Source: Chlorobiota bacterium (lineage in GTDB: Bacteria; Bacteroidota; Bacteroidia; JAADEI01). Taken from it: 45,471 bases of DNA. A model generated the notes under the pieces. It ran no database searches. It had not been told where the DNA came from and saw only the letters and a list, made by a program, of their open reading frames with translations. Location: positions 1 through 45,471 of the forward strand of contig JAADEI010000136.1 in NCBI GenBank assembly GCA_013153515.1. The letters run 5' to 3'. Both the position numbers and the translations under genes were made by a program. Shown here in pieces: positions 29,333 to 39,600 of the stretch; within the stretch, counting starts at the first letter, position 1; every line of letters begins with the position of its first letter.

Positions 29333-31476
29333 TCTTCCATTTTAACTTTACCTCTTGCCTGTGCGACTATCTCTTCTTGAATGTTTTGCGGCACTGGTTC
29401 ATAGTGAGAGAACTCCATTATAGCGAATGCACGTCCAGAGGTCAAGCTTCTCAATTGGGTAACGTATCCAAATAGTTCCGCCAGAGGGACATAAGCCCTT
29501 ACTGATTTGGCATTACCCTTAGTTTCCATGCCCAAGACACGTCCTCTCCTCCTATTAAGGTCACCTATGACCTCACCGACATACTCTTCTGGTGTAACAA
29601 CTTCCACTTTCATTATAGGCTCAAGGATTATCGGTCCGGCTTGTTTACAAGCATTTCTGAAAGCTGCGCGGGCACACATCTCAAACGCTTGGGAATCTGA
29701 ATCCACCTCGTGATATGAGCCATCAAACACCCTAACTTTCAAGCCTACCATTGGGTATCCTGCTAGTACGCCATTTTGCATGGCTTGCTCAATACCCTTT
29801 TGGATTGCAGGAATAAATTCCTTAGGAATTGCTCCGCCATATATATCATCAATGAATTGAAGTCCTTTCTTTCCTTCTTCTGGTGGTCCGAATTCAGCTA
29901 CTATTTCAGCATATTTACCACGTCCACCAGTTTGTTTTTTGAGTAGTTCTCTATGTGTTACTGTTTGAGTAATTGCTTCTCGGTAGGCAACCTGAGGTTT
30001 CCCTGACTTGGCGTTTACCTTAAATTCCCGACGTAGTCTATCCAATATAATCTCCAAGTGCAGCTCACCCATTCCACTAACGATGGTCTGCCCTGTTTCT
30101 TGGTCTACATGGACTCTAAACGTGGGGTCTTCCTCTGCCAGTTTGGACAGAGCCATAGATAGCTTATCAAATTCTGCCTGGGAAGACGGTTCCAGAGCCA
30201 TGCTAATGACCGGTTCAGGGATATTGATACTTTCAAGGATAATGGGATGTTTTTCATCACATAACGTGTCTCCTGTTCTAACGTCTTTAAACCCGACGCC
30301 TGCGGCGATATCCCCCGCCTCCACAAAATCAATCATTTGTTGTTTGTTAGCGTGCATTTGATAGAGTCGAGACACACGCTCTTTCTTGTTTGTTCTTGTG
30401 TTAAGCACTGCTGAACCGGCGTCTAAGCGTCCGGAATAAACTCGGAAATAGACCAATCTACCGACATATGGGTCTGTCATAATCTTGAATGCCAGTCCTG
30501 CGAAGGGTGCTTCAGGATCAGGGTGTCTTTCTTCTGTTTCTCCAGTTTTAGGGTTGACACCTTTGATTGGGGGAAGGTCAAGAGGCGATGGGAGATATGC
30601 AACTACTGCATCCATCAATGGTTGAATACCCCTATTTCTAAGTGCTGATCCTGCTAAAACGGGAACTATTTTGAAATCAATGGTTCCTTGCCTAAGGGCT
30701 TTTTCTATTTCTTCTTCCGTTATACTTTCTGGATCCTCAAAATACTTTTCCATTAGGGAGTCATCCAATTCAGCGATAGATTCCAAAAGTTTGGTCCTCC
30801 ACTCTTCTGCCAATTCCTTCATATCTTCTGGAATCTCGGCGACTCTATATTCCTTGCCCAGCTCATCAGTGTCCCAATAAAGGGCTCTCATTCTGATGAG
30901 GTCAATAACTCCGACGAAAGAATCCTCAGAACCAATCGGCAATTGAATAGGTACAGGGTTAGCACCCAGTTTTTCTTTTATTTCGTTGACTACTTTGAAA
31001 AAGTCGGCACCTACGCGGTCCATTTTGTTTATGAACACTATTCTTGGAACGTTATACCTGTTTGCTTGTCGCCATACGGTCTCTGTTTGTGGTTCCACTC
31101 CACCGACGGCACAGAGGACCACTACTGCACCATCCAGAACACGCATTGAGCGTTCAACCTCAATGGTGAAGTCCACGTGTCCAGGTGTGTCAATAATGTT
31201 GATTCTATATCTCTGTCCTTTATAGTCCCAAAACACGCGTGTTGTAGCTGCTGTGATGGTAATGCCCCTTTCCTTTTCCTGAGGCATCCAGTCCATTGTA
31301 GCTGCACCTTCGTGGACCTCACCCATTCTGTGAATGAGTCCTGTGTAGTAGAGGATTCGTTCTGTAGTGGTTGTTTTGCCTGCGTCTATATGTGCGGCAA
31401 TTCCGATGTTTCGTGTAATTCTGATTTTTTGTAATTTCTTTTCTAATGATTCCTTATTTTTTTGTGCTGTTGCCAT
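29329..31476 (-). CDS. fusA: Elongation factor G
   Basis: [57 protein letters not shown]. Confidence 0.97.
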   Translation of the reverse strand: MATAQKNKESLEKKLQKIRITRNIGIAAHIDAGKTTTTERILYYTGLIHRMGEVHEGAATMDWMPQEKERGITITAATTRVFWDYKGQRYRINIIDTPGHVDFTIEVERSMRVLDGAVVVLCAVGGVEPQTETVWRQANRYNVPRIVFINKMDRVGADFFKVVNEIKEKLGANPVPIQLPIGSEDSFVGVIDLIRMRALYWDTDELGKEYRVAEIPEDMKELAEEWRTKLLESIAELDDSLMEKYFEDPESITEEEIEKALRQGTIDFKIVPVLAGSALRNRGIQPLMDAVVAYLPSPLDLPPIKGVNPKTGETEERHPDPEAPFAGLAFKIMTDPYVGRLVYFRVYSGRLDAGSAVLNTRTNKKERVSRLYQMHANKQQMIDFVEAGDIAAGVGFKDVRTGDTLCDEKHPIILESINIPEPVISMALEPSSQAEFDKLSMALSKLAEEDPTFRVHVDQETGQTIVSGMGELHLEIILDRLRREFKVNAKSGKPQVAYREAITQTVTHRELLKKQTGGRGKYAEIVAEFGPPEEGKKGLQFIDDIYGGAIPKEFIPAIQKGIEQAMQNGVLAGYPMVGLKVRVFDGSYHEVDSDSQAFEMCARAAFRNACKQAGPIILEPIMKVEVVTPEEYVGEVIGDLNRRRGRVLGMETKGNAKSVRAYVPLAELFGYVTQLRSLTSGRAFAIMEFSHYEPVPQNIQEEIVAQARGKVKMEE

Positions 31477-31494
31477 AGTTCTTCTATTTTTAGA

Positions 31495-31968
31495 TTAGAA
31501 TCTTAGATGAGCAAATGCCTTATTGCCTTCAGCCATTCTGTGGACGTTTTCTTTAATCTTGATTGCACCACCTTGATTCTTTGATGCATCAATGAGTTCA
31601 GCTGCTAGCTTTTCTTCCATGGATTTGCCCTTTCGTTCTCTGGCGGCTCGGACTATCCATCGCATAGCAAGAGATTCTTGTCTGTGAGGGGGCACTTCAT
31701 AGGGCACTTGATATGTGGCTCCACCCACTCGTCTCGGTCTCACTTCCAAAATTGGTTTAACATTTTCCATTGCCTTCTTCCACACTTCATATCCATCCTC
31801 TCCTGTCTGCTTTTCTATTATTTCCATAGCGCTATAGAATATCTTCATTGCCTTGCTCTTTTTTCCATCCCTCATCATTACATTAATGAACTTAGAAACT
31901 CTTGGGTCGCCATATTTAGGATCTGGAGCGGGAATTCTTTTTTCTATTCCTTTTTTCTTACGGGGCAT
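31495..31968 (-). CDS. rpsG: 30S ribosomal protein S7
   Basis: [59 protein letters not shown]-type sequence. Confidence 0.97.
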   Translation of the reverse strand: MPRKKKGIEKRIPAPDPKYGDPRVSKFINVMMRDGKKSKAMKIFYSAMEIIEKQTGEDGYEVWKKAMENVKPILEVRPRRVGGATYQVPYEVPPHRQESLAMRWIVRAARERKGKSMEEKLAAELIDASKNQGGAIKIKENVHRMAEGNKAFAHLRF

Positions 31969-31976
31969 AGGTTACT

Positions 31977-32357
31977 TTATTTTTGATCTTTGGGTCGTTT
32001 GGTTCCGTATTTTGATCTGGATTTCCGGCGTCCTTCAACCCCGGCAGCGTCCAGAACACCGCGAATAATGTGATATTTAACTCCCGGGAGGTCCTTGACA
32101 CGACCTCCTCTCACAAGGACAATAGAGTGTTCTTGGAGGTTATGACCTTCTCCGGGAATGTATGCAATAACTTCTTTACCGTTTGTCAGCCTAACTTTTG
32201 CCACTTTACGCAACGCGGAATTAGGCTTTTTAGGTGTTGTAGTATAAACATGAATACAGACGCCGCGTTTCTGTGGGTTTCCGCCTAATGCCGGCGACCG
32301 GCTCTTTTTCTTCTTTGGCTTCCGTCCTTTCCTAACTAACTGCTGTATTGTTGGCAT
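31977..32357 (-). CDS. rpsL: 30S ribosomal protein S12
   Basis: [63 protein letters not shown]. Confidence 0.98.
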   Translation of the reverse strand: MPTIQQLVRKGRKPKKKKSRSPALGGNPQKRGVCIHVYTTTPKKPNSALRKVAKVRLTNGKEVIAYIPGEGHNLQEHSIVLVRGGRVKDLPGVKYHIIRGVLDAAGVEGRRKSRSKYGTKRPKDQK

Positions 32358-32361
32358 ATTT

Positions 32362-32387
32362 CCCTCCTCTTTGGATTTACAAAGTTA
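32362..32387 (-). promoter_or_regulatory. Candidate -7 element plus Shine-Dalgarno upstream of rpsL
   Basis: On the minus strand, TAACTTTG (32387-32380) fits TAnnTTTG; AGGAGGG (32368-32362) lies about 4-5 nt before the rpsL ATG. Confidence 0.35.
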
Positions 32388-32441
32388 AATAAGACAGACC
32401 TAACACCCTAATTTTTTCATTCAGGGGCTTAGGCCTGCCTC

Positions 32442-34205
32442 TCACTTTTCATTCTGCCACAGGTAATATGGCAGTCTGTAAAGTAAACCGTTGCTATTAA
32501 ACCAAGATTGCAATTCATTTGGTTCCAATTTTACACCTGCGAGATGTAAAAATGTGGAAATGGGCAGATCTTCTTCTAATGCTTTTTGCATTAGTTGTTG
32601 CAAGATGGATTTCTTTTCTGGAATCAAGACCACGTTATATTCGGTCACTTCTGCTATCCTGGCGGCTGTCTGTATAGCATTTTGGAGATAGCCAATAGAA
32701 TCAATTAGTCCGACTTGTTGCGCCCTGAAAGAACTATAAATTCTACCTCTGCCCAATTTGTCCACGCTATCCACTGGCAAGTTTCTGCTTTCCGCCACTC
32801 GTGAGATGAATTGGTTATATATTTTGTGAACGGAGTGCCATATAATCTGTTTTTCCTCTTCCGTGAATTCTCTTACTGGATTGCCGACGTCTGCCCAAGG
32901 TCGTGATTTAACATAATCAAAGTTAACACCTAGTTTGTTTCTAAGGAGTTCAGTGGCATTGGGATAGATTGCTATTACACCTATCGAGCCAGTTATAGTG
33001 AATGGTTCGGCAAAAATAATTTTTGCCGGTGCTGCAATGTAATATCCACCGGAGGCGGCGAGGGCACCCATTGAAACCACTACCGGCTTGGGGCTTCGCT
33101 TAATAAGATGCCAGATTTCATCGGCAACAAATGCGTCACCCCCGGGACTGTTAATTCGCAGAACTATTGCGGCTACGTCGTCATCCTCAACAGCTTTATT
33201 AAAATGTTTTCTGAAGCGGTTCCAAGTGATTGCTTTTTCTGAATTATTTCCTGAACGGACAATTGAACCGACGGCATAAACTACCGCTATTTTGGGTAGG
33301 TTTTCTCTGTCCTTGTCTGAGGGAACATATTTAGATATGGATATGAATCCGGACTTGTAATTTAAATTAAATTTGTTAGCTATCAATCTTTTAAGTGTGT
33401 CTTCATCTGAGATTAGTATGGCAAACCCTAACTTTTTTGCTTGTTCTGGATAAATCACAGGTGTTGAATCAAGCAGCCTATCTACGTATTTGGTAGTGAC
33501 TATTTCAGGCGTAATGCTTTTAAGCCAGATTGAATCCCATTTTTGAATCACTTCAGACAGCATTTCTCTACTCTCAGGGCTCAACTCATCGCTATAAAGA
33601 CTTTCTGCAGCGGTCTTATATTTACCTATTCTGAAGACTTCCACTGAAACGCCTAGCTTTTCAAGAAGTTTCCCAATAAATATTGACCCCATTTTGAATC
33701 CCGGCAGGATTATATTTCCGGATTGCGTCATAAAAATTGAATCAGCCACCGACGCTATATAATAAGTATTAGTAGTATAGATGTCTGCAAAAGCATAAAT
33801 TGGTTTATCGGATTGCTTTTTAAAGCGGGTTAATGCTTCTCTTATTGCGTCTGCATGAGGCGCTTTAATTGTTACATCACGCAGGTCAAGATAAACTGCT
33901 TTTACATTGGGGTCGTTAGCAGCTCTAATTATTTTCTCTGTTAGTTCATACAATCCTGGCTTTTTGATAAGAGAAAACTTTTGTCCAGTGAAGTCAACAT
34001 CCTCTTCTGCGACTTCGGCGATAGGTATCCTAAAATTAAGGTAGAGCACCTTTGGTTTGGATAGAGTCTTTAATTCGGTCTCTTTGCTCAGATCTCCCAT
34101 TGAAACCAATATGTAGCCTATCAGGAGCACAAGTAGAAAGAATCCAATAATAATGCCCACAATTAGTCCCAAGCAACCCAGAATGAGCTTTTGTAATGTC
34201 TTCAT
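32442..34205 (-). CDS. sppA: Signal peptide peptidase SppA, 67K type
   Basis: N-terminal TM, two S49 domains; RIGKYKTAAESLYSDELSPESREML (Lys) and VVSMGALAASGGYYIAAPAKIIFAEPFTITGSIGVI (Ser). Confidence 0.95.
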   Translation of the reverse strand: MKTLQKLILGCLGLIVGIIIGFFLLVLLIGYILVSMGDLSKETELKTLSKPKVLYLNFRIPIAEVAEEDVDFTGQKFSLIKKPGLYELTEKIIRAANDPNVKAVYLDLRDVTIKAPHADAIREALTRFKKQSDKPIYAFADIYTTNTYYIASVADSIFMTQSGNIILPGFKMGSIFIGKLLEKLGVSVEVFRIGKYKTAAESLYSDELSPESREMLSEVIQKWDSIWLKSITPEIVTTKYVDRLLDSTPVIYPEQAKKLGFAILISDEDTLKRLIANKFNLNYKSGFISISKYVPSDKDRENLPKIAVVYAVGSIVRSGNNSEKAITWNRFRKHFNKAVEDDDVAAIVLRINSPGGDAFVADEIWHLIKRSPKPVVVSMGALAASGGYYIAAPAKIIFAEPFTITGSIGVIAIYPNATELLRNKLGVNFDYVKSRPWADVGNPVREFTEEEKQIIWHSVHKIYNQFISRVAESRNLPVDSVDKLGRGRIYSSFRAQQVGLIDSIGYLQNAIQTAARIAEVTEYNVVLIPEKKSILQQLMQKALEEDLPISTFLHLAGVKLEPNELQSWFNSNGLLYRLPYYLWQNEK

Positions 34206-34409
34206 AGCAATCGCAAAGATATAATGGATTGGTGTAATTATGCCTCCTTTTCTGCTCTCTTATGATTAGGGCACAAAGTCTGAACTGGCGTTTTCTATGA
34301 TTCAAATCAACTTTATTCGCACTATTTTTATATATATTAGAAATGCTATGTGGCATTGGGTTACGTGTTGGAAATTAACGGGTCTAATGACCTCAAAAAT
34401 CAAGGAACC

Positions 34410-34742
34410 ATGCGAAGGAAAACGCAACTTTTAGGGGCATTGGTTCTCGCAGGCACATTTTTCCTCAGTGGGTGCATAGCCATGTATCCCTCAGTGGTTG
34501 GTCCGGCAGCTTTTGGGATGACCACTGAGCCTGTGGCAGTGGGAACTGGGAAGGCGGGCTCTAACATGAAAGTGGGCACTGCCGAATGTACAAACATCTT
34601 GGGATTAATTTCCTCGGGAGACTGTTCAATCCACGAAGCTGCTAGGGACGCGGGAATCAAAACAATCTCCTATGTGGACAAAGAGGTCTCTTCGGTTCTG
34701 GGAATTTTCACCAAGGTGACCATTAAGGTTTATGGGTATTGA
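34410..34742 (+). CDS. TRL-like family lipoprotein
   Basis: MRRKTQLLGALVLAGTFFLSGC lipobox; KAGSNMKVGTAECTNILGLISSGDCSIHEAARDAGIKTISYVDKEVSSVLGIFTKVTIKVYG. Confidence 0.8.
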   Translation: MRRKTQLLGALVLAGTFFLSGCIAMYPSVVGPAAFGMTTEPVAVGTGKAGSNMKVGTAECTNILGLISSGDCSIHEAARDAGIKTISYVDKEVSSVLGIFTKVTIKVYGY

Positions 34743-34765
34743 ATCTCAAAGAACGTGGAATAGGC

Positions 34766-35575
34766 TTAGAATAAATTAACACAGGCAGCGACGAATAGCC
34801 AAGCATCCATTCGGTCAAATAAGCCTCCGTGTGGACCAAGTAGTTTGCCTGAATCCTTAACACCGACATATCTTTTTATGGCGGATTCAAAGAGGTCTCC
34901 GGCCGGTCCGGCTACAGATACGATGGTTGCGGAAATGATATAGTCGGTTGGATTGCTCATGTGAGGTATTGGAGAGACAAGGGCATAGATAGCGGCGGCA
35001 AGCATGGTAAAGAAAAACCCGCCAATAAGTCCTTCAATTGTTTTGCCCGGCGAAATTTCTGGTGCGATCTTATGTTTGCCGAACAACCTGCCTGTGAAAT
35101 AAGCGAATGTGTCATTTATCCAGACCAAGACAAGCCAGAAAATCCACGGTTTAGGGCTCCACTGACTAATTGAGATAGCAAACCAGTTGAGCAGTGCTGA
35201 GTTAAGAACCACGAAGACCAGCAGGGCTATCAACGTCTTTTCCCTGTGCTGTGCCGAAAGCAGCCACATAGCAATAAAAGTAATCGTAATGAGTCCTACT
35301 ATTGACTTCACATCAACTGTTAGTGTACCTATTGCGTCTGCCGTGGTAAGTAGTAAGGGTATGGAGCCAATGAGGAATAGGCTATACCTTCGTTTTGAAT
35401 CTGGAATCAACAACGAGAGGGTTTCGAACCAAATGCCAATGGCTATGATTAGAAACAATAGATGTGCACTGATTGGATGCAAGAAAGAAGCAATGACGAT
35501 AGTTATTCCTGCAATGGCATATGCAATTCGTGGCAAAAGGTCCCTAAATTTCCCTGATTGTTGTGGTGTGATCAT
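34766..35575 (-). CDS. cdsA: Phosphatidate cytidylyltransferase
   Basis: VWINDTFAYFTGRLFGKHKIAPEISPGKTIEGLIGG, SVAGPAGDLFESAIKRYVGVKDSGKLLGPHGGLFDRMDAW. Confidence 0.95.
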   Translation of the reverse strand: MITPQQSGKFRDLLPRIAYAIAGITIVIASFLHPISAHLLFLIIAIGIWFETLSLLIPDSKRRYSLFLIGSIPLLLTTADAIGTLTVDVKSIVGLITITFIAMWLLSAQHREKTLIALLVFVVLNSALLNWFAISISQWSPKPWIFWLVLVWINDTFAYFTGRLFGKHKIAPEISPGKTIEGLIGGFFFTMLAAAIYALVSPIPHMSNPTDYIISATIVSVAGPAGDLFESAIKRYVGVKDSGKLLGPHGGLFDRMDAWLFVAACVNLF

Positions 35576-36915
35576 TTTCCTTTGCCTTTAAAGACGACGT
35601 ATAGCGTATAGAGAAGCAGTTTTAAGTCCAGCCATAGCGACATGTTTTCCAGATAGATAAGGTCATATCTGAGCCTTTTTACTAATTCTTCAAGTGTAGA
35701 AGCATATCCGAACCTAAGGACTCCCATTGAGGTGATGCCTGGTTTCACGCTAAATAGCAATATGTAGTGTGGTGCTTTCTTTAGAATTTTTTCTACAAAG
35801 TACGGGCGTTCCGGTCTTGGTCCCACAAGGCTCATATCCCCTTTCAAAACATTCCATAGTTGAGGCAGTTCGTCAATCCTCCACTTACGCATCACTTTGC
35901 CCCACGGCGTTATCCTTGGGTCCTCCTCCTTTGCCAGTTGAGGACCGTCCTTTTCTGCATCTACATACATGCTCCTGAATTTATATAAATTAAAAGGTTT
36001 GCCGAACTTTCCGAGCCTGACCTGTTTATAAATGACGGGACCTGGCGAAGACAATTTAACCATGAATGCTATGAAAGCCATCAGTGGCGACAAGGCAATG
36101 AGTCCAACCATTGAAGCAATTATGTCAATAAGTCTTTTAATAACCTGTTGCCAATAAGGCATTTGAATAGGGAACAGGAAAATCAATGGTTCTTGGAATG
36201 GGTGGAAGACCCTAACCGCCCCTTTGAGAATATCAAATTCATCGGGACGGGCTCTAATGATGACTTTGTAGGGGGCTGCCGCCTGTATAACCCGGCTAAC
36301 TGTTCTGTAATCGTTAGGCTCAGTACTTATATATATTTCTTCAACATGGTGTTTTTGAATCAATTTGGGTAGATCATTCAGTGTTCCGAGCCAAGGCAAA
36401 TCGCCATTATCCTTGCGAACGTCGCCGTTAACAGAAATCCATCCAATGGGCTTGTAACTTTTCCATAACCCCCAGTTTTTTAAAGCGTTCAGCATTGACC
36501 GAGCCGAACCACCATTCCCCACTAGCAATGTGGTGTGCCTAACAATGCCTCTTTTTTCTAACTGTCTTATTAAAGTTAAAAATCCTATTTTCCAGACAAG
36601 CCCAACTATCAGATAAAGAAATGCAAGTTCAATAAACATAAATGGGTCCAGCCACTGGTGATACCGCAAGAAAACATATGAACCAACAACACCAATTAAC
36701 CATACCACGAACCAATATCCCACTTCTTTGAACCGTGATTTCCGGAAGATCTCATAATGAACCCCACTAACAAAGTGAAGGATAACATGCCAAAGGGATA
36801 GGATAGTAAAATGCTTCCAAGTAAACAGGTCTATCCTATTCAAAAGCAGCCAAACCCACGACACATCTATAAATAAGTTCCCCGCTACCCATATTAATTT
36901 GATTAATTGTTTCAT
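35572..36915 (-). CDS. Exopolysaccharide polyprenyl-phosphate sugar phosphotransferase (WcaJ/WbaP-like)
   Basis: N-terminal TMs, C-terminal KRLIDIIASMVGLIALSPLMAFIAFMVKLSSPGPVIYKQVRLGKFGKPFNLYKFRSM, WRIDELPQLWNVLKGDMSLVGPRPERP. Confidence 0.92.
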   Translation of the reverse strand: MKQLIKLIWVAGNLFIDVSWVWLLLNRIDLFTWKHFTILSLWHVILHFVSGVHYEIFRKSRFKEVGYWFVVWLIGVVGSYVFLRYHQWLDPFMFIELAFLYLIVGLVWKIGFLTLIRQLEKRGIVRHTTLLVGNGGSARSMLNALKNWGLWKSYKPIGWISVNGDVRKDNGDLPWLGTLNDLPKLIQKHHVEEIYISTEPNDYRTVSRVIQAAAPYKVIIRARPDEFDILKGAVRVFHPFQEPLIFLFPIQMPYWQQVIKRLIDIIASMVGLIALSPLMAFIAFMVKLSSPGPVIYKQVRLGKFGKPFNLYKFRSMYVDAEKDGPQLAKEEDPRITPWGKVMRKWRIDELPQLWNVLKGDMSLVGPRPERPYFVEKILKKAPHYILLFSVKPGITSMGVLRFGYASTLEELVKRLRYDLIYLENMSLWLDLKLLLYTLYVVFKGKGK

Positions 36916-37751
36916 TATCGTCGGGTTAACACTTTGACATTGTCCAGATAGAGGGTTCTCAGTCCGCTACTGTCTTCAGTAAAGATGAAAGATACATGCA
37001 TTCTTTTGGCGCCTTCCGCCATCAATGGTGACAGATCAACATAGAGTTTTTTCCATTTTTCAGTGGCAAAGACCACCATAATGTCCCTATATGGGAAATG
37101 AGAACCATACAAATATGCTTGAATGAGGAAGTTTGCGTCAGATTTATAGTCAATCTCTATAAAAGTTTCTGTTGTGCTTGCCCCCTCCACATGGAAAGTG
37201 TCTGTTCTGACCAGTTGACCCTTAGTTGCCCTGAACAGATATGCCCAGTTTCCCGACCTAACCTCTTCCTGTTGTCTATACCCTATTGTTCCAGCCATCG
37301 GATACATCCTCTGTGTTAGTTCAAAACCTTCCCTGAACAGCATTCTGATTTTGGTTGTATCAACATATCTGAACACTGGGGTCCATTGGAATGAATAAGT
37401 TGAACAGATGATTTTTGTGTCTATTGGCTCATAGGCAAAATATGGTATTTGGTCTCCACTTTGCCCGTTACGACGAACTCCCGCCCGCACAAACAATCTA
37501 ACACTATCTGCTTCTTTGCATGGAATAATCATTTTGCCCGGGACAGGGAACACCCCCCAATTTTCACTACCCGACGAGGCAAACAGGCTTGTTATAAAAG
37601 ATGTGTTTGAGAGATAATACTGAGAATCTGTGTCATATACATAGGCGGTGTCCACAGAGATAGTAATGAAATCAGCAAGATAAGTTGGTTTGCAAGACAG
37701 CAGGGACATAAAGACTGCTATGATTACTCCCCACGAAGCAAGCCAAGGCAC
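36915..37751 (-). CDS. Putative lipoprotein, function unknown (tentative GTG start at 37751; ORF open to 37814)
   Basis: VPWLASWGVIIAVFMSLLSC lipobox-like N-terminus; start trimmed because the longer ORF overlaps the thiolase 3' end. Confidence 0.6.
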   Translation of the reverse strand: MPWLASWGVIIAVFMSLLSCKPTYLADFITISVDTAYVYDTDSQYYLSNTSFITSLFASSGSENWGVFPVPGKMIIPCKEADSVRLFVRAGVRRNGQSGDQIPYFAYEPIDTKIICSTYSFQWTPVFRYVDTTKIRMLFREGFELTQRMYPMAGTIGYRQQEEVRSGNWAYLFRATKGQLVRTDTFHVEGASTTETFIEIDYKSDANFLIQAYLYGSHFPYRDIMVVFATEKWKKLYVDLSPLMAEGAKRMHVSFIFTEDSSGLRTLYLDNVKVLTRR

Positions 37752-37759
37752 TGAACGTT

Positions 37760-38944
37760 TTAATTGCCCAGCCACTCCACTATGATGGCTGATGCTCCTC
37801 CTCCTCCATTGCATATTGATGCCAGACCGAATCGTCCTCCTTTTATTCGTAAAACGTTCAAAAGGGTAATAATGATACGTGCTCCGGAAGCCCCGATAGG
37901 ATGCCCTATTGAGACCGCCCCTCCAAAAACATTGACTTTATTAAGGTCAAGGCCCAATTTCTTAACGTTGGCAAGCACAACAACCGAGAATGCCTCATTT
38001 ATTTCCCAATAGTCTATATCTTCTTTTGACAATCCCGCTTTTTTTAATGCTTTTGTTGCGGCATCGGTTGGTGCGATGGTGAACCATACTGGGTCTTCTG
38101 CGGCATCTGCCCAGGACACAATTCGTGCTATGGGCTTCAATCCTTTCTCTTCAACATAGGATTTGCCTGCGACGACCAATGCGGCAGCCCCATCGTTTAT
38201 AGTGCTAGCGTTCGCCGCAGTGATAGTCCCCTCTTTCTTGAACACAGGTCGCAACTTCTTCATTTTCTCAAAGTCAACACGCTTATATTCCTCATCTTCC
38301 TCCACAACGATTGTTCCCTTTCGTGTTTCTATCTCCACGGGCGTTACTTCCCACTTCATGTATCCTTCCTGCCAAGCTTTTGCTGCCCTTTCATAAGACA
38401 GACGGGCATATTCATCCTGTTCCTCACGTGGAATGTTCATTTCAAGGGCACATACCTCCGCACAACTGCCCATGTGTTGGTCTGAATACACATCCCACAA
38501 ACCGTCATAGATCAACCCATCAATCAGTTCCACATTACCCATTTTACTGCCCCATCTAACTGCTTTGTTATAATATGGGACATTGGACATTGACTCCATT
38601 CCCCCCGCTACAACAATCCTGTTATCTCCCGCCTTGATTGATTGAGCCCCAATAATAACTGATTTCATTCCAGAAGCACAAACCTTATTTACAGTGGTTG
38701 CGGGAACAGACTTGTCAATTCCAGCGAAGAGGGCTGCTTGCCGAGCCGGTGCCTGCCCAACCCCAGCAGTTAACACATTTCCCATAAACACTTCATTGGG
38801 CTCATTTGGTTGAACATTTGCCCTGTTCAATGCCTCCTTAATAGCCACTGCCCCCAGCTTAGTGGCTTTCAGGGAAGCGAGGGAGCCCCCGAAGCTACCG
38901 AAAGGTGTTCGGGCAACGCCAAGAATGTAAACTTCTTCTGCCAT
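37760..38944 (-). CDS. Acetyl-CoA C-acetyltransferase (thiolase)
   Basis: VNKVCASGMKSVIIGAQSI, NEAFSVVVLANVKKLGLD, GGAVSIGHPIGASGARIIITL, ICNGGGGASAI. Confidence 0.95.
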   Translation of the reverse strand: MAEEVYILGVARTPFGSFGGSLASLKATKLGAVAIKEALNRANVQPNEPNEVFMGNVLTAGVGQAPARQAALFAGIDKSVPATTVNKVCASGMKSVIIGAQSIKAGDNRIVVAGGMESMSNVPYYNKAVRWGSKMGNVELIDGLIYDGLWDVYSDQHMGSCAEVCALEMNIPREEQDEYARLSYERAAKAWQEGYMKWEVTPVEIETRKGTIVVEEDEEYKRVDFEKMKKLRPVFKKEGTITAANASTINDGAAALVVAGKSYVEEKGLKPIARIVSWADAAEDPVWFTIAPTDAATKALKKAGLSKEDIDYWEINEAFSVVVLANVKKLGLDLNKVNVFGGAVSIGHPIGASGARIIITLLNVLRIKGGRFGLASICNGGGGASAIIVEWLGN

Positions 38945-39096
38945 TTCGCTTTATTTGTTAGCAAAGATATACTAACCAAATCACAGATGTTTGGACCGAT
39001 AACATTAACTACCATTATGGAACAGTAACAGGTTTTAGGAAACTTTCTATCTTTACTGAAAGCAAAATCATCTTAATCGGTTAAAATAGTAAAGAT

Positions 39097-39549
39097 ATGG
39101 GCGTTGAGATAAAGAGCATCCTTGTTCCAAGCGACTTTTCAGAGACGAGCGATAAAGCCCTTGAATGGGCTATTGAAATAGCCACTCCCCGAAAGGCAGA
39201 GATTCACATAATCCACGTTTTGGAACCAATTGCCTATCCCGTTGAATGGTTAGAAGGGTTTTCGGGTGTGGAAGCCCTTGAAGATGTTATAGCCGGCAAT
39301 GCCAGAAAAGCCCTTAATGAATTGGCAAACAGAGTTCGGAACACTGGGTTGCCCGTTCAAACATCATTAGTTTTTGGCTACCCCCCAGAGGCAATTATTT
39401 CCTATGTTAAGGAACACAATATTTCAATGGTTTGTATGGGTTCACACAAACGGTCTGGACTTGAAAAACTAATTATTGGAAGCACTACAGAAAAGGTCGT
39501 GAGGCAATCCCCATGCCCAGTGTTAGTCATTCGGAATGAAAATGCCTAA
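39097..39549 (+). CDS. Universal stress protein (UspA family)
   Basis: SILVPSDFSETSDKALEWAIEIA, MGSHKRSGLEKLIIGSTTEKVVRQSPCPVLVI. Confidence 0.93.
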   Translation: MGVEIKSILVPSDFSETSDKALEWAIEIATPRKAEIHIIHVLEPIAYPVEWLEGFSGVEALEDVIAGNARKALNELANRVRNTGLPVQTSLVFGYPPEAIISYVKEHNISMVCMGSHKRSGLEKLIIGSTTEKVVRQSPCPVLVIRNENA

Positions 39550-39600
39550 ATGGGTGCAAGCCCTCCCAAGTCAAATTTCCTGTAATATCTGACAAAGAAA

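Noticed and set aside
36915-37814. Full-length lipoprotein ORF starting at 37814
   Set aside because: Would overlap the thiolase 3' end by about 55 nt and give an implausible N-terminus; GTG at 37751 fits a lipoprotein signal better, though unproven.
39048-39055. TATCTTTA as a promoter for the UspA gene
   Set aside because: Mismatch at the last position of TAnnTTTG and no TTG at the right upstream distance.
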